From Microbacterium hibisci (GTDB taxonomy: Bacteria; Actinomycetota; Actinomycetes; Actinomycetales; Microbacteriaceae): a stretch of DNA of 64,000 nt. Made by a program: the position numbers and the translations under genes. The notes below the pieces were generated by a model, which saw only the letters and a program-made list of their open reading frames with translations, had not been told where the DNA came from and made no database searches. Shown piece by piece: positions 27,090 to 36,834 of the stretch. How positions within the stretch are numbered: the stretch's first letter is position 1; every line of letters starts with the position of its first letter. Where the stretch lies: positions 186,001 through 250,000 of the forward strand of contig NZ_JADIJC010000006.1 of the NCBI RefSeq assembly GCF_015278255.1, in the 5' to 3' direction.

Positions 27090-28394
27090 ATGAAACGCTC
27101 CACCAAGCTGTCCGCGGGGGCCATCGCACTCGCCCTGCCGCTGGCTCTGACTCTGACGTCGTGCAGCGGCACGGGCGGTGACTCCGGCGGCGAGGGCGAC
27201 GGCGACAACACGCTCACCGTCTGGACCTGGGACCCGGCGTTCAACATCTACGCGATGGAGGAGGCCGAGAAGGTCTATCAGGAGGACAACCCCGACTTCG
27301 AGCTCGAGATCGTGGAGGTGCCCTGGGACGACCTCCAGACCAAGCTCACCACGATCGCGCAGTCGCAGGCCTTCGACGAGCTGCCCGACATCTTCCTGAT
27401 GCAGAACAACGCGTTCCAGAAGAACGGGCTCAACTACCCCGACCTGTTCTCCGACTTCAGCGAGTCCGACATCGACTTCTCGGAGTTCCCCGAGTCGGTC
27501 GTCGAGTACTCGACCATCGACGGCGTCAACTACGGCGTGCCGTTCGACGCCGGCACGGCCATCACGGCGCTGCGGACCGACGTCCTCACGGAGGCGGGCT
27601 ACACCGTCGACGACTTCACCGACATCACGTGGGACCAATACCTCACGCTCGGAGAGGACGTCCTCGCGAAGACCGGCCAGCCGCTGCTGTCGGGCCAGGC
27701 GGGGTCGGCCGACATCCCGATGATGATGCTCCAGTCCGCCGGCGCGAGCCTGTTCGACGACGAGGGCAACCCCACCATCGTCGACAACGAGGCGCTCGAG
27801 GCGGCCATCGACGTCTACACGCAGCTCGTCGAGGCCGGTGTGCTGGTCGAGGTCAACTCGTGGGACGAGTACATCGGCACGCTGGTCAACGCGAACGTCG
27901 CGGGCACGATCAACGGCATCTGGATCGTGGGCTCGATCCAGACCGCCGAGGACCAGGCCGGCAATTGGGGTGTCACCAACCTCCCCAAGCTCGAGGGCAT
28001 CTCGGGCGCGACCAACTACTCCGCCAACGGCGGATCGTCGTGGGCGATCTCGTCGAACGCGGATGTCGAGCTCGCCTCGGACTTCCTGGCGGCGACCTTC
28101 GCCGGCTCGACCGAGCTGTACGACACGATCCTGCCGAAGGCGGGTGCCGTGGCCAACTGGATCCCGGCGGGTGACAGCGACGTCTACAACCAGCCGATCG
28201 ACTTCTTCGGCGGTCAGCCGATCTTCGCCGACGTCGTCGCCTTCGGCCCCGAGGTGCCGTCGAACAACACCGGTGCGTACTACTACGAGGCCCGCGACGC
28301 CGTCAGCACGGCCATGACGCAGATCATGGGCGGCACCGACCCCGCGACCGCGCTCGAAGAGGCGCAGGCCAACGTCGAGTTCGCCATGCAGTGA
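27090..28394 (+). CDS. Sugar ABC transporter substrate-binding lipoprotein
   Basis: 434 residues. Signal peptide with lipobox LTSC (Cys25), so it is anchored to the outer face of the membrane. The mature part is a family-1 extracellular binding protein: LTVWTWDPAFNIYAMEEAEKVYQ, PDIFLMQNNAF, YGVPFDAGTAITALRTD. It binds an oligosaccharide, most likely a beta-galactoside given the galactosidase in the operon. ATG 27090 follows GGAAGGA at slightly long spacing. No ATPase is in the operon; a shared MsiK-like ATPase elsewhere would be needed, as in many actinobacteria. Confidence 0.9.
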   Translation: MKRSTKLSAGAIALALPLALTLTSCSGTGGDSGGEGDGDNTLTVWTWDPAFNIYAMEEAEKVYQEDNPDFELEIVEVPWDDLQTKLTTIAQSQAFDELPDIFLMQNNAFQKNGLNYPDLFSDFSESDIDFSEFPESVVEYSTIDGVNYGVPFDAGTAITALRTDVLTEAGYTVDDFTDITWDQYLTLGEDVLAKTGQPLLSGQAGSADIPMMMLQSAGASLFDDEGNPTIVDNEALEAAIDVYTQLVEAGVLVEVNSWDEYIGTLVNANVAGTINGIWIVGSIQTAEDQAGNWGVTNLPKLEGISGATNYSANGGSSWAISSNADVELASDFLAATFAGSTELYDTILPKAGAVANWIPAGDSDVYNQPIDFFGGQPIFADVVAFGPEVPSNNTGAYYYEARDAVSTAMTQIMGGTDPATALEEAQANVEFAMQ

Positions 28395-28482
28395 CCCACG
28401 AGGGTCGGTCCGGCCGGGCGGTGACCCCGCCCGGCCGGACGACCACCGTGATCCTGATCGCACGAGGAAAGAGACGGACCCC

Positions 28483-29454
28483 GTGGCCTCCGACGTGAAG
28501 ACGCGCACCAAGGCACCCGGGCGGCGGAACGCCCCGCCCCCGCTGAACAACTACATCGGCGACCGCAAGCCGTGGCTCAGCAACGCGCGCCGCCGCAGCC
28601 TCACCGGGTGGGGCTTCCTGCTCCCGGCCGCGCTGCTCATCCTGTTCATGAGCTTCATCCCGATGGCGCAGGCGTTCGTGCTGTCGCTCCAGACCGGGCG
28701 CGGCACCCGGCTCGAGTTCGCCGACCCGCTCTGGTACAACTACCAGCGCCTGCTCAACGATGAGATCTTCAAGCTCACGCTGACGAACACCTTCATCTAC
28801 CTGATCATCCAGGTGCCGATCATGCTGGCGCTCGCGCTGGTGCTCGCGAACCTGCTCAACAACCCGAAGCTGCGCTTCAAGGCCCTGTGGCGCACCGCCA
28901 TCTTCCTGCCCTGCGCCGTGTCGCTCGTGTCGTACTCGCTGGTGTTCCGGACGCTGTTCGCGAACGACGGCTTCGTCAACGACATGCTGCTCGGGGTCGG
29001 CGTGATCGACGGCCCCATCAACTGGCTGGGCCAGGCCGACACGGCGCGATTCGTGATCATCCTCGGTCTTCTCTGGCGGTGGACCGGCTACAACATGGTC
29101 TTCTACCTGGCGGCCCTGCAGAACATCGACCACTCGAGCGTCGAGGCCGCGCGCATGGACGGCGCCAACGCGTTCCAGACGTTCTGGTACGTCACCGTGC
29201 CGCAGCTGAAGCCCATGATCGTGCTGACGGCGATCCTGTCCATCAACGGCACCCTGCAGCTGTTCGACGAATCATGGGCCCTGACCCGCGGCGGTCCGGC
29301 CTACCAGACCATGTCGATGGCGCACTACCTCTACGAGGTGTCGTTCCAGAAGAACCCCAACTTCGGCTACGCAGCGGCGATCTCGTACGTGATCCTCATG
29401 CTCGTCGCCATCCTCTCGTTCATCCAGATGAAGGTCGGTGACAAGCGTGATTGA
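28483..29454 (+). CDS. Sugar ABC transporter permease (MalF type)
   Basis: 323 residues, six main membrane segments starting at about residue 45 (GWGFLLPAALLILFMSFIPMAQAF). The EAA loop EAARMDGANAFQTFWYVTVPQLKP (about residues 222-245) is the docking site for the ATPase. The first 40 residues are basic and Pro-rich and lie in the cytoplasm. GTG 28483 follows GAAAGAG. Overlaps the next permease gene by 8 to 17 bp depending on that gene's start. Confidence 0.9.
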   Translation: MASDVKTRTKAPGRRNAPPPLNNYIGDRKPWLSNARRRSLTGWGFLLPAALLILFMSFIPMAQAFVLSLQTGRGTRLEFADPLWYNYQRLLNDEIFKLTLTNTFIYLIIQVPIMLALALVLANLLNNPKLRFKALWRTAIFLPCAVSLVSYSLVFRTLFANDGFVNDMLLGVGVIDGPINWLGQADTARFVIILGLLWRWTGYNMVFYLAALQNIDHSSVEAARMDGANAFQTFWYVTVPQLKPMIVLTAILSINGTLQLFDESWALTRGGPAYQTMSMAHYLYEVSFQKNPNFGYAAAISYVILMLVAILSFIQMKVGDKRD

Positions 29455-30256
29455 CAAGCTCCGCGGCGTTCCCGGGTACGCCCTGCTCACGTTCTGGGCG
29501 CTGTTCTCGATCTTCCCGCTGTACTTCATGTTGGTCTCCGCGACCAACACCAGCCAGGACGTGCTGTCTTCGCGGATGCTCCCCGGCACGGCGCTCTTCG
29601 AGAACATCGCCACGCTGTTCACGACGCAGAACGTCGTCGGCGCCATGACGAACTCGTTCCTCATCGCGGTGGGGACGACCCTACTGGCGCTGGCGGTGTG
29701 CTCCATCGCCGGCTACGGGTTCGAGGTGTATCACTCCAAGGGCAAGGACGTCGTGATGGCGATCCTGCTCCTCGCGATGATGATCCCCTTCGCCGCCACG
29801 ATGATTCCGCTGTTCCAGCTGTTCGCGCGCGTGGGCATGGTGAACTCGCTGTGGGCGGTCGTGATCCCGATGATCTCGACGCCGTTCCTCATCCTGCTGT
29901 TCCGGCAGGCGTCGCGGTCGTTCCCGCACGAGATCATCGAGGCGGCCCGCATCGACGGGCTGAGCGAGTTCTCGATCTTCTCGCGCATCTACGTGCCGAC
30001 GATGCGCTCCACCTTCGCGGCCGCCGCCGTCATCACGTTCATGATGGCGTGGAACAACTTCCTGTGGCCCAAGGTCATCCTGGTCAACAACAGCGTGCTC
30101 ACGATGCCGATGCTCACGGCGAACATCAGCGCGGGGTACGTGACCGACTACGGCGTGCTGATGCTCGCCGTGCTGCTGTCGTCGCTGCCGACGATGATCG
30201 TGTTCTTCCTCCTGCAGCGGCAGTTCGCGCAGGGGATCACGGGGGCGGTCAAGTGA
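29438..30256 (+). CDS. Sugar ABC transporter permease (MalG type)
   Basis: 272 residues, six membrane segments. The EAA loop EAARIDGLSEFSIFSRIYVPTMRS (about residues 168-190) is typical of MalG partners. GTG 29438 and GTG 29447 are both possible starts; the second gives VIDKLRGV and a more usual ribosome-site distance from AAGG. Its stop overlaps the beta-galactosidase start by 4 bp. Confidence 0.9.
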   Translation: MTSVIDKLRGVPGYALLTFWALFSIFPLYFMLVSATNTSQDVLSSRMLPGTALFENIATLFTTQNVVGAMTNSFLIAVGTTLLALAVCSIAGYGFEVYHSKGKDVVMAILLLAMMIPFAATMIPLFQLFARVGMVNSLWAVVIPMISTPFLILLFRQASRSFPHEIIEAARIDGLSEFSIFSRIYVPTMRSTFAAAAVITFMMAWNNFLWPKVILVNNSVLTMPMLTANISAGYVTDYGVLMLAVLLSSLPTMIVFFLLQRQFAQGITGAVK

Positions 30257-33200
30257 GTCTCGACATCATCGACATCCAGGACGAGCGGTCCGGCGACGAG
30301 GTTGCGGCATTCGATGCCTCGCGCATCGCCGATCCGCGCTTCGTCTGCGAGAACCGCAGGCCCGCGCATTCGGATCACCGCTGGTTCCGGAGCGCCGCCG
30401 AGGCGGCCGAGGGAGTCAGCGGCTACGAGCAGTCGCTCGCGGGCCGCTGGAAGATCCACTACGCGAAGAACCCCGCCGCGGCGCCGGCCGGATTCTTCGA
30501 GCTCGGCCATGACTGCGACAGCTGGGACGACATCCCCGTCCCCGCTCACATCCAGCTGCACGGCTACGACCGTCCGCAGTACGTCAATGTGCAGTACCCG
30601 TGGGACGGCGTCGAGCAGGTCGAGCCGGGGCAGGTGCCCGAGCGGTACAACCCGGTCGCGTCGTACGTGAGGACGTTCACGCTCGACCGGCCCGTCGAGC
30701 CGGGCGAGACGGTGAGCGTCAGCTTCCTCGGGGCGGAGAGCGCCGTCGCGGTGTGGCTCAACGGCCGCTACCTCGGCTACGCGACCGACAGCTTCACGCC
30801 GTCGGAGTTCGACGTGACCGACGCCCTCGTCGAGGGCGAGAACAAGCTCGCCGCGCAGGTGTTCAAGTTCTCCAGCGGCTCGTGGCTCGAGGACCAGGAC
30901 TTCTTCCGCTTCTCCGGCCTCTTCCGCGACGTCGTGCTCTATCGGCGTCCGGCCGCCCACGTCGAGGATCTCCGGGTCGAGGTCGAGCTGCCCGCCGACG
31001 GCGAGACGGCCGACATCGCGGTGCGGATCGACCTGCGCGGAGACGGATCGGTGCACGCGCGGATCGACGGGGTGGGAGAGCTCGAGGATCGCGGCGACGG
31101 CGTGCGCGGCATCCGTCTCCACAATCCCCGGCTGTGGAGCCCCGAGCACCCGGCGCTCTACGAGGTCGAGCTCGAGGTGCGCGATGCCGCCGGTGAGGTG
31201 GTGGAGGTGATCGTGCAGCCGGTCGGCGTGCGGCGCTTCGCGATCGAAGACGGCGTGCTGGCGCTGAACGGACGCCGCGTGGTGTTCTTCGGCGTGAACC
31301 GGCACGAGTTCGGACTGTCGGGGCGCGTGCAGACGGCCGCCGAGATCGAGGCGGATCTGCTGGCGCTGAAGGCCGTCGGTGTCAACGCGGTGCGCACCAG
31401 CCACTATCCAAACAGCACCGTGTTCTACGAGCTCGCCGACCGGCATGGCCTCATGGTCATCGACGAGATGAACCTCGAGAGCCACGGCATCTGGGACCGC
31501 GTGCGCAAGCTCGACGCCCCGATCGGCGACGCCGTGCCGGGTGATCGCCCCGAGTGGCTGCCGGCGCTGCTGGATCGCGCCGCCAGCATGTACGAGCGCG
31601 ACAAGAACCACCCGAGCGTCGTGATGTGGTCGTGCGGCAACGAGTCCTTCGGGGGCACCACGCTGCGCGACGTCGCCGCATACTTCCACGAGGTCGATCG
31701 ACGGCCCGTCCACTACGAGGGCGTGCACTGGGACCCGCGGTACCCCGAGACCACGGATGTCGTCAGCCAGATGTACACGCCCGCGGCCGAGGTCGAAGAC
31801 TTCCTGCGGCAGCACCGGGAGAAGCCGTTCATCCTGTGCGAGTACGCCCATGCGATGGGCAACTCGTTCGGTGCGGTCGACGAGTACATCGAGCTCGCCT
31901 ACCGCGAGCCGCTGTTCCAGGGCGGGTTCATCTGGGACTTCGCCGACCAGGCCATCGCCCTGACCGACCGCTACGGCAAGCCGTACTACGGCTACGGCGG
32001 CGACTTCGGCGACGCCCCGCACGACGCCGAGTTCTGCGGCAACGGCATCTTCTTCACCGACCATTCGCCGACCCCCAAGCTCCAGGAGGTCGCGTACCTC
32101 TACCAGGGTCTCAAGATCGACATCGGCGACGACGCCGTCACCGTGCACAACCGCCTGCTCGACACCCCGAGCAGCGCATACCGCTGCGTGGTGAGCCTTA
32201 CCCGTGAGGGTCGCGTGCTGCGCGAGGTCGAGCTCGCGACCGACGTCGCGCCCGGCGAGACGGGGACGATCGCGCTGCCCCTCGCCGTCCCCAGCGCGGC
32301 CGGCGAGTACGCCGTCGACGTCTCCTTCCGGCTGCGCGCGGCGACCGCGTGGGCTGCGGAAGGCCACGAGGTCGCCCGCGAGCAGCGGGTGGTCGCGGTG
32401 GGAGCGCCGCCGGCCCGGGTCGCCGCGCCCGCACCAGAACTGATCCGCGGCGCCCACAATGTCGGCGTGCGCGGGGCCGGCTTCAGCGCGCTGTTCTCGA
32501 CCCTCTACGGCGGGCTCAGCTCGTACCGCTTCGGCATGACGTCCGACGGCGGCCGCGAGCTGCTGACGTCGATGCCCCGGCCGCACTTCTGGCATGCGCC
32601 CACCTCGAACGAGCGCGGGTGGGAGGCGCCGTTCGAAGACGGGCAGTGGCTGCTGGCGAGCCGGTACGGACGGGTGCGCGAGCCGCTGACGAGCACGCGG
32701 GTCGAGACGGATGCCGCGGCCGTGACCGTCACGTACTCCTACGAGCTGCCCACCCGGCCCGCGACGACGTGCGACGTCTCGTACCGCGTCGACGGCACCG
32801 GGCGCGTCGAGGTGACCGAGACGCTGCACCTCGTCGACGGACTGCCGAGCCTGCCGGAGTTCGGGATGCTGCTCACGACGCTTCCGGAATTCCACCGGCT
32901 GCGCTGGTACGGCGAGGGTCCGGAGGAGTGCTACGTGGATCGCCGGGGCGGCGCGCGCGTCGGCGTGTACGATCGCGACGTGACGACGGAGCTCACCCCG
33001 TACCTGCGACCGCAGGAGGCCGGCAGCCGCACGGGGGTGCGATGGGCCCAAGTCACCGACGCGCGCGGCGCGGGACTTCGCGTGGAGGCCGACGGCACGA
33101 TGGAGTTCTCGGCGCTGCCGTGGACGCCCGACGAGATCGAGAGCGCGCTGCATCACACCGAGCTGCCCCCCATCCACCGCACGGTGCTGCGACCCGCGCT

Positions 33201-33312
33201 GATGCGGCGGGGAGTCGGCGGCGACGACTCGTGGGGCGCGCGCACGCTGGCCCAGTACCACCTGCCCACCAGCGGCGACCTGGAGTTCCGCTTCGCCTTC
33301 CGAGGGGTATGA
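30253..33312 (+). CDS. lacZ: Beta-galactosidase (glycoside hydrolase family 2, LacZ type)
   Basis: 1019 residues, close to E. coli LacZ (1023). Cleaves beta-galactosides inside the cell; no signal peptide. Domain order: sugar-binding domain (residues about 50-220), immunoglobulin-like domain, TIM barrel (about 330-620), then the beta-galactosidase small-chain domain (about 740-1015, GFSALFSTLYGGLSSYRFG). The acid/base Glu464 lies in CGNESF and the nucleophile Glu530 in ILCEYAHAMGNSFG. GTG 30253 overlaps the permease by 4 bp, so imported sugar and hydrolase are made together. Confidence 0.94.
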   Translation: MSLDIIDIQDERSGDEVAAFDASRIADPRFVCENRRPAHSDHRWFRSAAEAAEGVSGYEQSLAGRWKIHYAKNPAAAPAGFFELGHDCDSWDDIPVPAHIQLHGYDRPQYVNVQYPWDGVEQVEPGQVPERYNPVASYVRTFTLDRPVEPGETVSVSFLGAESAVAVWLNGRYLGYATDSFTPSEFDVTDALVEGENKLAAQVFKFSSGSWLEDQDFFRFSGLFRDVVLYRRPAAHVEDLRVEVELPADGETADIAVRIDLRGDGSVHARIDGVGELEDRGDGVRGIRLHNPRLWSPEHPALYEVELEVRDAAGEVVEVIVQPVGVRRFAIEDGVLALNGRRVVFFGVNRHEFGLSGRVQTAAEIEADLLALKAVGVNAVRTSHYPNSTVFYELADRHGLMVIDEMNLESHGIWDRVRKLDAPIGDAVPGDRPEWLPALLDRAASMYERDKNHPSVVMWSCGNESFGGTTLRDVAAYFHEVDRRPVHYEGVHWDPRYPETTDVVSQMYTPAAEVEDFLRQHREKPFILCEYAHAMGNSFGAVDEYIELAYREPLFQGGFIWDFADQAIALTDRYGKPYYGYGGDFGDAPHDAEFCGNGIFFTDHSPTPKLQEVAYLYQGLKIDIGDDAVTVHNRLLDTPSSAYRCVVSLTREGRVLREVELATDVAPGETGTIALPLAVPSAAGEYAVDVSFRLRAATAWAAEGHEVAREQRVVAVGAPPARVAAPAPELIRGAHNVGVRGAGFSALFSTLYGGLSSYRFGMTSDGGRELLTSMPRPHFWHAPTSNERGWEAPFEDGQWLLASRYGRVREPLTSTRVETDAAAVTVTYSYELPTRPATTCDVSYRVDGTGRVEVTETLHLVDGLPSLPEFGMLLTTLPEFHRLRWYGEGPEECYVDRRGGARVGVYDRDVTTELTPYLRPQEAGSRTGVRWAQVTDARGAGLRVEADGTMEFSALPWTPDEIESALHHTELPPIHRTVLRPALMRRGVGGDDSWGARTLAQYHLPTSGDLEFRFAFRGV

Positions 33313-33313
33313 G

Positions 33314-34315
33314 GTGACGGAACGCCGCACGTCGCTGCGGGATGTCGCGCAGGCCGTGGGCGTCTCCGTCCAGACCGTCTCCCGTGTCGCGAACGGCGAG
33401 CCGAACGTCGCCGCCGAGAAGCGCGAGCTCGTGCTCCTGAAGATGCGCGAGCTCGGCTACCGGCCCAACGCGGCAGCGCGTGCGATCCGGCGCGGGTCCT
33501 TCCGCACGGTGGGCGCCGTGTACTACAACCTGCACTGGGTCGGCACCCACCGCACGCTGGAGGAGATCTCGGAGCGGGCCGCCGAGAGCGGGTACGCGAC
33601 GACGCTCATGCCGCTCGCGGTGACGTCGGGCCAGGCGGCGAACGGCGCCTTCACGCGTCTGGGCGAGATGGCCGTCGACATGCTCATCGTCATCCTTCCG
33701 GAGCCGTTCGGGGCGGACGAGGCCCTGCATCTTCCGGAGGGCGTGCCCACGGTGGTGCTCGGTCCTCCCATGATCGACGGCATATCGTCGGTGGACTTCG
33801 ACCCCGACGTCGGCGCGCGCGAGGCCGTCCGCCATCTGCTCGCGCTGGGCCACGAGACCGTCCACCACATCACCGGCCCGGCCGTCTCGTTCTCGGCTCA
33901 GGCGCGCGTGCGCGCCTGGCGCGAGGTGCTGACCGAGAACGGCCGCCCCGTCCCCGACGCCGTGCCCGGCGACTGGAGCCCGATGTCGGGCTACCAGGCC
34001 ATGCGACGGCTGCTCGATGACACGCACCCCACGGGGGTCTTCGTCGCCAACGACCAGATGGCGCTGGGGGCGTATCGCGCGATCACCGAGGCGGGGCTGC
34101 GGATCCCCGACGACATCTCCGTCGTCGGCTTCGACGACATCGACGAGGCCGAGATGTTCGCGCCTCCGCTCACCACGGTTCGGCAGGACTGGGGAGTGCT
34201 CGGCCGGGAGTCGCTGCGCGTCGCACTGCAGCTGACGGGGGGCGCGCCGCCCGAGCACGTCCGGCTGCCCACGCGGCTCGTGGTCCGCGACTCGACGGCC
34301 CCGCCGCGCGGCTGA
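33314..34315 (+). CDS. LacI-family transcriptional regulator
   Basis: 333 residues. Helix-turn-helix TSLRDVAQAVGVSVQTVSRVANGEPNV, hinge YRPNAAARAIRRG, then a periplasmic-binding-like sensor ending with GVFVANDQMALGAYRAI and ISVVGFDDIDEAEMFAPPLTTV. Probably represses the operon through the operator at 26850-26863 and releases it with a galactoside. GTG 33314 starts two bases after the galactosidase stop, so it is the last gene of the same transcript. Confidence 0.9.
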   Translation: MTERRTSLRDVAQAVGVSVQTVSRVANGEPNVAAEKRELVLLKMRELGYRPNAAARAIRRGSFRTVGAVYYNLHWVGTHRTLEEISERAAESGYATTLMPLAVTSGQAANGAFTRLGEMAVDMLIVILPEPFGADEALHLPEGVPTVVLGPPMIDGISSVDFDPDVGAREAVRHLLALGHETVHHITGPAVSFSAQARVRAWREVLTENGRPVPDAVPGDWSPMSGYQAMRRLLDDTHPTGVFVANDQMALGAYRAITEAGLRIPDDISVVGFDDIDEAEMFAPPLTTVRQDWGVLGRESLRVALQLTGGAPPEHVRLPTRLVVRDSTAPPRG

Positions 34316-34333
34316 CCTCCGGCAGCGCCGCAG

Positions 34334-34383
34334 GCGCGGGGTCGGTCGCGGCCGCCGGGCGCGGGGCCGGTCGCGGCCGCCGG
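34334..34383. repeat. Two tandem 25-bp units between convergent genes
   Basis: Units 34334-34358 and 34359-34383 (start GCGCGGGGTCGGTCGCGG) differ at one base. They fill the 76-bp gap between the convergent LacI and HAD genes. Confidence 0.7.
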
Positions 34384-34391
34384 CACGGGGC

Positions 34392-35279
34392 TCAGATCAG
34401 GCCGAGGCGCCGGAAGGCGTTCGCGATGCCGTCGTCGAGCACGTCGGTGGTGACGAAGTCGGCGAGCTCCTTCAGCTCGGCGTGGGCGTTGCCCATCGCG
34501 ACGGCCACCCCGCAGACCTCGAACATCTCGATGTCGTTCCAGCTGTCTCCGATCGCCACCGCATCGGCCGCATCGAGGCCCAGGTGCTCCAGCAGCAGCT
34601 CGATCGCCGACCCCTTGGTGGTGTCGCGCTCGTTGATCTCGCCGTTCGACCCGCCGGGCAGCGGCATGCTGCCCGGCACGATGAGGAACTCGTCGCCGAG
34701 GTCGGCACGCAGCTCTTCGAGCCCCTCCTCGTGGTCGCTTACGAACACCGCCTTGTCGATGCGGTCGAGGTCGGCGTCGTCGGCGCGGGGGAAGGTCCGC
34801 TGCGCGAGACCGACGAGCGAGTCCTCGGGTCGCACCTCTTCCCCGGCGGCTTCTCGGGCGTCGAGCGCGGCGGCGTAGTCGCGCATCAGCTCGGCCATGT
34901 CGTCGCTCGCGTAGACGCCGTCGCGGGTCTGCAGGAAGTAGCGGATGCCGCGGCTGCGCATCGCCGTCAGCATCCGCTCCGCCGCCTCCCGCGTGAGCGG
35001 ACGGTCGACGACCACCTCGTCGCCCGACACCACGAGGGCGCCGGAGTTCGTCACGGCGCCGTCGAACCCGATCTCGGCGACGCGCGGGTGGATGTCGGAG
35101 GCCGACCGGCCGGTGCTGAGGTACACCAGGTGGCCCGCGGCGCGGGCCGCGCGGATCGCCGGTGCGGTCGACGGCGCGACGTTCACGCCGTGCTCGAGGA
35201 TGGTGCCGTCGACGTCGAGGAAGATGATGCGGCGGCGCTGCGGGTCGCGGCCGTCCGGCGGCGCTGCGTCGGCGTTCAC
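34392..35279 (-). CDS. Cof-type HAD phosphatase
   Basis: 295 residues. Catalytic motif I FLDVDGTILEHG with both Asp, motif II YLSTGRS, motif III Lys in TTKGSAIELLLEHLG, motif IV AIGDSWNDIEMF. The cap lies between motifs II and III, as in Cof sugar-phosphate phosphatases. GTG 35279 is chosen because it leaves a short natural leader before the first strand; a longer form from 35327 adds 16 residues overlapping the next gene. Substrate unknown. Confidence 0.85.
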   Translation of the reverse strand: MNADAAPPDGRDPQRRRIIFLDVDGTILEHGVNVAPSTAPAIRAARAAGHLVYLSTGRSASDIHPRVAEIGFDGAVTNSGALVVSGDEVVVDRPLTREAAERMLTAMRSRGIRYFLQTRDGVYASDDMAELMRDYAAALDAREAAGEEVRPEDSLVGLAQRTFPRADDADLDRIDKAVFVSDHEEGLEELRADLGDEFLIVPGSMPLPGGSNGEINERDTTKGSAIELLLEHLGLDAADAVAIGDSWNDIEMFEVCGVAVAMGNAHAELKELADFVTTDVLDDGIANAFRRLGLI

Positions 35280-35307
35280 GACACCAAGGTAGCCCGGATG
35301 GCCGGTC

Positions 35308-36252
35308 TCAGGGCGGAGGGGCCTCACCCGTCATCACGGTCACCCGGTTGTCGGCGTGCCACCAGAACCCGAGCCGCTCGTCGTCGTCCATCCCCGGTGG
35401 GCGCTCGGCCGCCGGGACCAGCCCGGCCGGCACCGACACCACGAGCGCCGCGTTCTCGCGCAGCACCGCGGGGACGCACCGCCCGCGGGCCACGGAACCC
35501 CGCTCGATGAGCAGGCAGTGCTCCTGCTGGATGACCCCCGTCGCGCCGGCGATCCATACGTCCCAGCCGTAGTACTCGCCGAGCTCGGTCGCCCAGTCCA
35601 TGTCGCCGCTCGTGGGGAAAGACGGCACGTACCGCTCGCTGGGAAGACCGATGTCGTGGCCGAACGCGCCGTCGAGCGGGATCTCGAGGAGCACCTGAGC
35701 GTCCCGGTCGCGCGCGAACGAGTACGCCTCGCGGCCCTCGATGCGGGGCGCCGGTGGCGACGACGTCGGCGTGGGCGCGGCCTCGGACTCCACCGTGACC
35801 AGGCGGGAGCCCCACACGCCCACGCCGATCAGCGTCACGAAGGCGGCCGCCACGCCGATGAGCCATCCGTGGCGGCGCGCAGCGGCGGGCTCGGGCTGCC
35901 TCTGATCCGGCGACGGGGACGGATGCCGCAGCCCGTCGTCGGCGCGGATGTCCCCGCCCGCCCCGGCATGAGGGTCGCGCTCGCCGACGCGGGGGAGTGG
36001 CGCGTCCCGCTCGGCCGGTTCCGGGGAGCCGGCTGCCGGTGCACGCGCGCCCGCCGCAGCCGCGTCCGCCGCGATCGCACGGCCGGTCGCCACCGCGTGC
36101 TCGCGGGCGGCGGCCTCGGCGTGCTCCTGTCGGGCGAGGTCCTCGAGCGCGATCAGCCGGGCGAGCGCAGCGGGGTCGGCGTCGATGTCGGGGAGCGGTC
36201 CGAAGGCGCGGCGACGCAGAGCCGCCAGCTCGGCGCGGTCCGCGGCATCCAT
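35308..36252 (-). CDS. Membrane-anchored protein of unknown function
   Basis: 314 residues. The first 130 are a charged helical and then Pro/Ala-rich cytoplasmic region; one membrane segment at about residues 130-150 ([20 protein letters not shown]); then an outside domain of 160 residues. The outside part includes [32 protein letters not shown] and a Cys pair (EHCLLIERG and RGRCVPAVL) that could form a disulfide. I do not recognise the family. The gene begins 12 bp after the GNAT gene ends, probably co-transcribed. Confidence 0.65.
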   Translation of the reverse strand: MDAADRAELAALRRRAFGPLPDIDADPAALARLIALEDLARQEHAEAAAREHAVATGRAIAADAAAAGARAPAAGSPEPAERDAPLPRVGERDPHAGAGGDIRADDGLRHPSPSPDQRQPEPAAARRHGWLIGVAAAFVTLIGVGVWGSRLVTVESEAAPTPTSSPPAPRIEGREAYSFARDRDAQVLLEIPLDGAFGHDIGLPSERYVPSFPTSGDMDWATELGEYYGWDVWIAGATGVIQQEHCLLIERGSVARGRCVPAVLRENAALVVSVPAGLVPAAERPPGMDDDERLGFWWHADNRVTVMTGEAPPP

Positions 36253-36264
36253 CTCACCGCTCCG

Positions 36265-36738
36265 TCACCCGAGGCTCTTGCGCAGGAACACCTGCTCGAT
36301 GCCGTCGTCGCCCGCCACGCGCTGACTCTCGGCGTAGCCCTCGCGCTGGTAGAGCCGCAGGTTCGCGTCGCTGAGCGACCCGGTGAACAGCTCGGCCTCG
36401 GTCGCGCCGGCCTCGGCGCCGCGCTGCTCGACGGCGCCGAGCAGCAGCGTCCCGATGCCGCGGCCCTGCTGGTCGGGGGCGATGGCGAGGCGCCCGATCA
36501 GCAGCAGCTCGCCGTCGCGGCGCGCGCGCACGGCGCCGACCATGCGGGTGCCGTCGAAGGCGACGCAGCCGAGGTTGTCGATGAGCTCGGCCGCCACCTC
36601 GTCGAGCGTCTGGGTGAGCGGCGGCATGTCGGGCGTGCCGTAGATGAGCGCCTCCGAGACGAACGCCGCCCGCTGCAGCGTCATGACCTCGCCGGCGTCG
36701 TCCGGGCGGATCGGTCGCACAGTCACGTCGTCGTTCAC
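36265..36738 (-). CDS. GNAT family N-acetyltransferase
   Basis: 157 residues. [20 protein letters not shown] is the first strand-helix, and [18 protein letters not shown] is the acetyl-CoA-binding motif A (Q/RxxGxG/A). [12 protein letters not shown] is the last strand-helix. It transfers an acetyl group to an unknown amine. ATG 36738 is the start; the upstream rlmN gene is divergent with about 96 bp between. Confidence 0.87.
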   Translation of the reverse strand: MNDDVTVRPIRPDDAGEVMTLQRAAFVSEALIYGTPDMPPLTQTLDEVAAELIDNLGCVAFDGTRMVGAVRARRDGELLLIGRLAIAPDQQGRGIGTLLLGAVEQRGAEAGATEAELFTGSLSDANLRLYQREGYAESQRVAGDDGIEQVFLRKSLG

Positions 36739-36834
36739 GCGGCCACGCTAGCCGACCCGCGGGTGGGCGGGCAGGGGTTGACGGTGCGCGTCGGCATCGG
36801 CATCCGTCCAGGCGCGTCGCCTACCCTGGAAACC

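Noticed and set aside
26896..27093. A 65-codon frame with a 4-bp overlap onto the binding-protein gene
   Set aside because: Arg/His/Pro-rich composition looks non-coding and the ribosome site is too close to its GTG; kept only as a remark.
30148..33330. A 1060-codon open frame on the minus strand
   Set aside because: Antisense to lacZ, whose catalytic motifs are on the plus strand; a shadow caused by high GC.
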